From Chrysochromulina tobinii (lineage: Eukaryota; Haptophyta; Prymnesiales; Chrysochromulinaceae), in assembly GCA_001275005.1 (NCBI GenBank), contig JWZX01002084.1, forward strand, positions 1 through 11,668: a DNA stretch of 11,668 nt, read 5' to 3'. How positions within the stretch are numbered: position 1 is the stretch's first letter; every line of letters begins with the position of its first letter. Shown one piece after another: positions 7,347 through 11,668 of the stretch. Made by a program: the position numbers and the translations under genes. The notes below the pieces were generated by a model. The model had not been told where the DNA came from and did no database searches. It worked only from the letters and a program-made list of their open reading frames with translations.

Positions 7347-8471
7347 ATGACGGCCGACGAGGATGCGTGCCTCACAGCAAATGATGACCTCGTGTCCCCA
7401 AACCGCAAGAAGCGCACCAAGAAGGCAAAGCCAAGCACTTTGAGGGAGCCCAAGCAGAGTGGTCATTCGGGCGCTTGCTCTTGCGTCCCCACGCTCGCCG
7501 TGGCACTCCTCGTGATCGCCGGTAACACCGTGCTTGTGGCCATCGTAATGCCCGAGGAAGCCAGTGCCGCGCTGGTGTCGCTCACCCAGCTCGTCTTTGG
7601 CGCCTCGGCTCCGCCGCCACTGCAGCCGCCGTCGCCACCTCCACCTGCTCCGCCACCGCCATCACCTACTGCACCGCCACCGCCGTCACCGCCGCCGCCA
7701 TCACCGTCGCCACGCCCACGGCCGCCACCTCAGCCCCCGCCGCCGCCGCCACAGCCGCCACCGATCCCGCCGCCACAGCCGCCATCAGTGGTCTCAATCC
7801 TGAACGCTCGCTTCCGAGACGGCCGAGCCAGCAACGAACTGAGAGCGGCTGGCATCTTGCTGCGGCAGTTCGACAACACGGAAGATCACATGCGCCCCTG
7901 GGGCGGTTGCCCGGGGCACGTGATACGCAACGGCGCTGGCAACGACTGTGGCCTGTTCGGCAACCGCCTCTCGGCCTCGATTGTGTTCGCCGACATTGCC
8001 ACGGGCATCGGGCACGTGCCGCTCTTCTCCGAGGAAGCCGGTGTCGTCTACTCGCCCATGTTTGCCTCGATCGCATGCATCTACGGCGGCGACGGCGGCT
8101 CGCGTTCGAAACCAGACGGCTGCGGTTCAGACTGGTGCTCGGATGCTCGCTCGAGAACTGGCGACTATTGGTGTGACGGCCGACCGCATACGCCAGGGCA
8201 GCTTGCCGACGTTCTCAAGGATCGACGTCATCAAGGTACCTACAACGAGGTGATCCTTGACAGCGCGATGATCGACGCGAACCTGCCACAGGTCGTCGAG
8301 GCCTTCTTCTACTTACTTGGAGCGAACGCTGGCGCGGCGGCGCGGGCACGCATGGCGCATCAGGCCTTCATGGCTGCCTACCCCAACCTTCCCAAACCGC
8401 CGCCGCTGCTTCAGATCGACCCACAGAACCTACGCGAGCCCTTCACGGCCGACAGTGCCAATAAATTTTGA
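7347..8471 (+). CDS. Type II membrane protein with Pro-rich stalk and Cys-containing outer domain, uncharacterised family
   Basis: 374 residues. Residues 1-47 are polar with a basic patch (RKKRTKKAK, 20-28). Residues 48-68 are a transmembrane helix. The positive N-terminus predicts that the C-terminal part is lumenal or outside. Residues 89-146 are a Pro-rich stalk with S, A, Q and R spacers. Residues 147-374 form a folded-looking domain: LNARFRDGRASNEL, then LLRQFDNTED, CIYGGDGG, a run of Cys residues ending in YWCDGRPHTP, and YNEVILDSAMIDANLP. The domain has six cysteines, which would allow three disulfides. I recall similar WCDG...YNEVILD domains in predicted proteins of haptophytes and related algae but could not check. 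No enzyme motif is recognised. It ends with TGA and an immediately following in-frame TAA. It probably acts at the cell surface, in scales or in the secretory pathway. Confidence 0.85.
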   Translation: MTADEDACLTANDDLVSPNRKKRTKKAKPSTLREPKQSGHSGACSCVPTLAVALLVIAGNTVLVAIVMPEEASAALVSLTQLVFGASAPPPLQPPSPPPPAPPPPSPTAPPPPSPPPPSPSPRPRPPPQPPPPPPQPPPIPPPQPPSVVSILNARFRDGRASNELRAAGILLRQFDNTEDHMRPWGGCPGHVIRNGAGNDCGLFGNRLSASIVFADIATGIGHVPLFSEEAGVVYSPMFASIACIYGGDGGSRSKPDGCGSDWCSDARSRTGDYWCDGRPHTPGQLADVLKDRRHQGTYNEVILDSAMIDANLPQVVEAFFYLLGANAGAAARARMAHQAFMAAYPNLPKPPPLLQIDPQNLREPFTADSANKF

Positions 8472-8540
8472 TAAGGAATTCTTGTTGCATGCCAAAAAAA
8501 AAAAATTTGGGGCAAAGTTGTTTCGCAAAAGAGAGAGCAT
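8472..8540 (+). other. Very short gap between genes 4 and 5, with A12 tract
   Basis: Only 69 bases separate the stop of gene 4 from the ATG of gene 5, which is very tight for two separate eukaryotic transcripts. The gap is AT-rich compared with its surroundings and carries A12 at 8494-8505. It is in the same frame as both genes, but TGA (8469) and TAA (8472) separate them. Confidence 0.6.
8494..8505 (+). repeat. A12 homopolymer
   Basis: Twelve A residues followed by TTTGGGGC. A length change here would not restore reading through from gene 4, because two stops lie upstream. Confidence 0.9.
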
Positions 8541-11500
8541 ATGCTGAAGGTGAGCCCCTTTGCGGCCTACCATGACCTCTTCGAGCCTCCCATGGGCGTT
8601 TGGGATCGCCAGTGGGAACAGGAGCTCAGCGCACCGCGATGTATCACGCCCGAGCGCGGCTGGTTTGAGGCGGCGGCTGCGTCCTCCATGCCTCAGTCGC
8701 ATTGCGCACCTCAGTTTCGTGGTCATTCTCCAGGGTCAACAGTTGGCATCTCGAGTGCAGCGCCGGTGCGTAGTGCTCGACGTCAACCATCCTCTGGAGA
8801 GAACGACACGCCGCGTAGCCCAGGCATGCCGCCCTCGATGCTGACACCCGAACGCTGCCTGCAGCTGCAGCAGCAGCAGCAGCGGCAGCAGCGGCAGCAG
8901 CGGCAGCAGCGGCAGCAGCGGCGGCGGCAGCACACGATGACACCGAAGTCTCCAAGTTCGAGCCTTGGGCCAGCAGCAACGCAGCGGGAGCAGCAGCAAC
9001 AGGTGCGGCCATTAAAAGGATCTCCAGGTAGTCCCAGTGGTGTCACCATCGCACCATACAGTGAGGCTGTGGCGTCCTGTGCGTTGATTGCTGCACCAGC
9101 CGCCACCTCAGCCGCCACCTCAGCCGCCGACGCGCGACCCGCTGGTGCGCGGCGCGGTGGCTGGCGCGGTGTGCGAACTGGGCAGTTCGGGGGCCGTCAC
9201 AATGCAGAGAGCGCGGCCGCAGCCACAGCGGCCGCAGCCACAGCGGTAGCAGCAGCAGCGGCGGCCGCGCGAGAAAAGGCTGCGATGCTGACAATCGCCC
9301 GCTCTGCGGCGGCCGCCGCGAGCCGCGAGCGCTTTCGATATATTGGGGCGCGCCCAGAGGAACCATTCATGGACGCCTTCCGGCGACGTCCGCCGCTGCC
9401 ACCCCCGGACATGAGCCCTTCAGCTCCACACTGGTCTTCATTTGCACATGACGCGACTCACGGAGGCGGCTTCTCGGTCGTCAAAGCGCTCTCCAGTCAA
9501 GCTGAGGCAGAGGCGGTGGCGCAGGCGGTGGTGAGCGTGTGGAAGGGAGACGTCGACGGCAGCGACGGTGACGGCTATCGCAGCCAGGCGCAGAGTGCTG
9601 AAGCTGCCACGGCGGTGCAAGCCGACAAGCTGCACCTGTTTGACAAGCTGCCGCTCGGTAGCAAGGTCCCAACCGATCACAAAGCAACGCACGATGGTTC
9701 CACCGCGCACGCGGACAAGGCAGCTATCGTTGCTGGAGCCGCTGTGGGCGTGGCAGCGGCAGCGCTCACCGACATTTCTAGCCCGCATGCATCCACTAGC
9801 CTGCATGCATCCACTAGCCTGCATGCATGCACACTAGTGGGCTCCCATGCTTCAGGGGATGGATCGCTCGCATGCTCGTCGAACCCGAAGAAGGGCGGCA
9901 GCCTCGACGCCGCCGTGCTCGACGAGCCTTCCGTCGTGATGCGCGAGCGCGCCTACCGCGTGGGGGCGTTAATCCTGCCAGAGGCATGTTGGCCGGGGCC
10001 CGTGAGGGTGCACACGCAGCTGATGGGAGAGGCCCTCGGCTTGGATTGGGACAAGTACAAGCGCGGGCAGGAGCGTGGGCGGGGGAAGGGTAAGGCCTCC
10101 GCATGGCAATCCGCATGGCAACCGATAGGGCGGGCTCTGGTAGGGAGAGGCTCGACCGAAGCGGGCGAGGGCGCTACGAATGACGATGGAGGCGACGTCG
10201 GAGGGGGCGCTGCTGATGAGGCGGCAGCGTTGAGCGCATCGATGGAAGGACCGTCATCATCAGAGACGAGGCCGGTGCCGCCGATGTCGTCGTTGCCTCT
10301 TGGAGACGCGAGAGGCGGCGGCAACCGCCCTGCCGGCATCAGCGCGAGCGGCATGCGAGAAGCCGTCGCGGTGACGCCTCGCCCCAGGCAAAGCACCATC
10401 GTCACTCGTGATGGTCGGCGCGTCAAGACCGCCTTCCGGACAAATAAGGAGCTCTCCCTCATTGAGCGAGTGCAAGGGCACGCGAGTTTGCAGCCGCCCA
10501 CACACACGCACCCGTCAGTGGTACAGTACTCCACCCCGAACGGCGAGGTGCTCCTCACGCCACGTTCGGTGGGGATCGCGCCCAGGATGACCCCGATCCA
10601 GCCACCCAAGTGGAGTGTGGAGCTCGACCTCGCGTCGCGGCTTGTCGAGGAGCGCAGGCGCACTCACATCGACTACTCCACCGTCGCTGCGCGCGCTGGC
10701 GGGAACTCGACGATCGCGGCGCGCTTGCTTGAACGTCGGCTGGCGCATCAAGGGGCCAGTACCACCCGCAGCTCGAGCCCAGCCAACGAGCCACGCTCCC
10801 GTAGTGGCCTCTCGACGGGTGGCCTCTCGACGGGTGGCCTCTCGACGGGTGGCCTCAGCTCCGCTCGTAGCTCGAGGAGCCACTCGAGCCATCGCTCTCG
10901 AGGGAGCTCGGCTTGTGAGCTCTCGGCGTGCTTCTCAGCCGACGCGGGCGGCTCCTCGATGGCGTTCGGTGGCTCGGCTCGATCGGCTGCCTTCTCCAGA
11001 GCGCCCGACACAGCGCCCTCCACTCCGCTGCCGGCGACGCCACGCGCGACGCCACGCGGGCTGACACGGGCGACAGCACGGGCGGGGACGCCTCGGGCGA
11101 TGCGCCTACATGGCTCCACTCCCCGGGGACGGCCCAGCCTACCGATGAGCCAAGACGAGGGACGTCATCAGAGGCTACGTGGCTCCACCTCCCTTGGACG
11201 ACTCGCGACGCGCGGGAATGCGGATCCCTCGGACCGACAGCTCATGGCGCGCACCGGCAGCGTTGCTAGCGATAGCGGCGCTGGTGGAGGTGGCCTTGGT
11301 GGCGGTGGCCTCGACGGCAACAGCCTTGGCGGGGGCGGTGGCTTCAATAGCGGCGGCTCCTCTTTTCTGTCGAGAGGGGCCCGCAAAGGGCCTTCCCGCC
11401 TGCCGTCGCGACTCGAGGCGTTGCTGCAAGGGACGCTGCACATCCATGGTCCGTGGTCGCGCGAGAGGGCGAGGCAGCGCGCGCTTGAGCGACGGGACGA

Positions 11501-11573
11501 CGCTCGAGACGACGCTCATGCCGAGGCGAAGGTGGCGAAAGACGGTGGAGTCGAGGTGGACTTCAAGAGCTAA
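8541..11573 (+). CDS. Large low-complexity protein of unknown function with Thr-Pro-Arg motifs
   Basis: 1010 residues from the first ATG after the stops that end gene 4. I recognise no domain. The start (SPFAAYHDLFEPPMGVWDRQ) looks ordered. Residues 110-130 are Gln/Arg, 187-250 are Ala-rich, and about 913-945 are Gly-rich. Two stretches look like folded or conserved islands: about 467-506 (MRERAYRVGALILPEACW...WDKYKRG) and about 620-738 (TIVTRDGRRVKTAF...QPPKWSVELDLASRLVEERRRTH). The C-terminal third is Ser/Arg/Thr-rich with repeated TPR tripeptides, and the end is charged (ARDDAHAEAKVAKDGG). There is no signal peptide or membrane helix, so it is probably nuclear or cytoplasmic. The frame stays open for 3 kb through several repeats, and the islands support coding. 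ATGCTGAAG|GTGAGC after the start resembles a splice donor, so the N-terminus could be altered by an intron. Confidence 0.72.
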   Translation: MLKVSPFAAYHDLFEPPMGVWDRQWEQELSAPRCITPERGWFEAAAASSMPQSHCAPQFRGHSPGSTVGISSAAPVRSARRQPSSGENDTPRSPGMPPSMLTPERCLQLQQQQQRQQRQQRQQRQQRRRQHTMTPKSPSSSLGPAATQREQQQQVRPLKGSPGSPSGVTIAPYSEAVASCALIAAPAATSAATSAADARPAGARRGGWRGVRTGQFGGRHNAESAAAATAAAATAVAAAAAAAREKAAMLTIARSAAAAASRERFRYIGARPEEPFMDAFRRRPPLPPPDMSPSAPHWSSFAHDATHGGGFSVVKALSSQAEAEAVAQAVVSVWKGDVDGSDGDGYRSQAQSAEAATAVQADKLHLFDKLPLGSKVPTDHKATHDGSTAHADKAAIVAGAAVGVAAAALTDISSPHASTSLHASTSLHACTLVGSHASGDGSLACSSNPKKGGSLDAAVLDEPSVVMRERAYRVGALILPEACWPGPVRVHTQLMGEALGLDWDKYKRGQERGRGKGKASAWQSAWQPIGRALVGRGSTEAGEGATNDDGGDVGGGAADEAAALSASMEGPSSSETRPVPPMSSLPLGDARGGGNRPAGISASGMREAVAVTPRPRQSTIVTRDGRRVKTAFRTNKELSLIERVQGHASLQPPTHTHPSVVQYSTPNGEVLLTPRSVGIAPRMTPIQPPKWSVELDLASRLVEERRRTHIDYSTVAARAGGNSTIAARLLERRLAHQGASTTRSSSPANEPRSRSGLSTGGLSTGGLSTGGLSSARSSRSHSSHRSRGSSACELSACFSADAGGSSMAFGGSARSAAFSRAPDTAPSTPLPATPRATPRGLTRATARAGTPRAMRLHGSTPRGRPSLPMSQDEGRHQRLRGSTSLGRLATRGNADPSDRQLMARTGSVASDSGAGGGGLGGGGLDGNSLGGGGGFNSGGSSFLSRGARKGPSRLPSRLEALLQGTLHIHGPWSRERARQRALERRDDARDDAHAEAKVAKDGGVEVDFKS
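8868..8930 (+). repeat. CAG/CGG microsatellite encoding Gln/Arg
   Basis: Five CAG codons, then four CGG-CAG-CAG units (9 bases), then CGG-CGG-CGG-CAG. It encodes a Gln/Arg tract in gene 5 and is likely length-variable. Confidence 0.95.
9099..9128 (+). repeat. 12-base tandem repeat (Ala-Ala-Thr-Ser)
   Basis: GCCGCCACCTCA at 9099-9110 and 9111-9122, then a partial third unit. It opens the Ala-rich part of gene 5. Confidence 0.9.
9213..9242 (+). repeat. 15-base tandem repeat within an Ala tract
   Basis: Two exact copies of GCGGCCGCAGCCACA encode AAAAT twice. GCG/GCA/GCC alanine codons follow. Confidence 0.9.
9785..9830 (+). repeat. 18-base tandem repeat (His-Ala-Ser-Thr-Ser-Leu)
   Basis: Exact copies at 9785-9802 and 9803-9820 and a partial copy from 9821. 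Each contains the palindrome-rich GCATGCAT. It is in frame in gene 5. Confidence 0.9.
10806..10855 (+). repeat. 15-base tandem repeat (Gly-Leu-Ser-Thr-Gly)
   Basis: Three exact copies of GGCCTCTCGACGGGT at 10806, 10821 and 10836, then a partial unit. The exact match points to recent expansion. Confidence 0.95.
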
Positions 11574-11668
11574 CACATTAGCTAGAAAAGTTTGCTTTTG
11601 GTGACCGGACCATACCTATACACGCACGCACCCTAGGTTCTGACGTACATCCCCAACGGATGGACGTG
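11574..11668 (+). other. Region after gene 5 with possible start of a next gene at 11660
   Basis: 95 bases to the window edge. CCTATACAC recurs at 11615-11623. ATGGACGTG begins at 11660 in a fair context (CGGATGG). Only three codons are visible, so the sixth gene is a guess. Confidence 0.25.

Noticed and set aside
8469-8541. Genes 4 and 5 as one gene broken by a sequencing error
   Set aside because: They share a frame, but two consecutive stops (TGA, TAA) separate them. Gene 4 ends like a complete domain and composition changes sharply.
8549-8554. Splice donor AAG|GTGAGC just after the gene 5 start
   Set aside because: The frame stays open and protein-like beyond it, and no matching acceptor stood out. 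Kept only as a caution.

Overview
The window reads as nuclear DNA of a GC-rich, intron-poor single-celled alga. A haptophyte is my best guess and other algal lineages are possible. The reasons are: Ser-Pro-Pro-Pro arrays of the pherophorin/hydroxyproline-rich kind fused to membrane segments; a eukaryote-only BCS1-type AAA ATPase; an SLC35/TPT-fold transporter; long low-complexity proteins rich in Ala, Gln, Gly and Arg; and no bacterial operon signals. The assignment rests on protein style, not on a marker gene.

Layout, all on the + strand: (1) bases 1-3852, the 3' part of a large membrane protein whose Ser/Pro array runs off the left edge; (2) 4017-5222, a multi-pass drug/metabolite-transporter superfamily protein; (3) 5784-7121, a BCS1-like AAA ATPase; (4) 7347-8471, a single-pass type II membrane protein with a Pro-rich stalk and a Cys-containing outer domain; (5) 8541-11573, a 1010-residue low-complexity protein of unknown function. 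Intergenic gaps are 164, 561, 225 and 69 bases. An ATG at 11660, nine bases before the right edge, may begin a sixth gene. No tRNA, rRNA, CRISPR or mobile element was seen.

Two products (1 and 4) look like surface or endomembrane proteins with rigid, probably glycosylated Pro-rich stalks. The transporter would act in an internal membrane or the plasma membrane. The BCS1-like protein is probably a mitochondrial inner-membrane translocase or chaperone. Nothing in the sequence shows that the five genes form one pathway. The same-strand crowding is the only positional link.

The least explained items are the outer domain of gene 4, the repeat-built cytoplasmic tail of gene 1 with its recurring Ser-Pro-Arg motif, the orphan gene 5 with its matching Thr-Pro-Arg motif, and the unexpected upstream start codon and splice-donor-like site ahead of the transporter.
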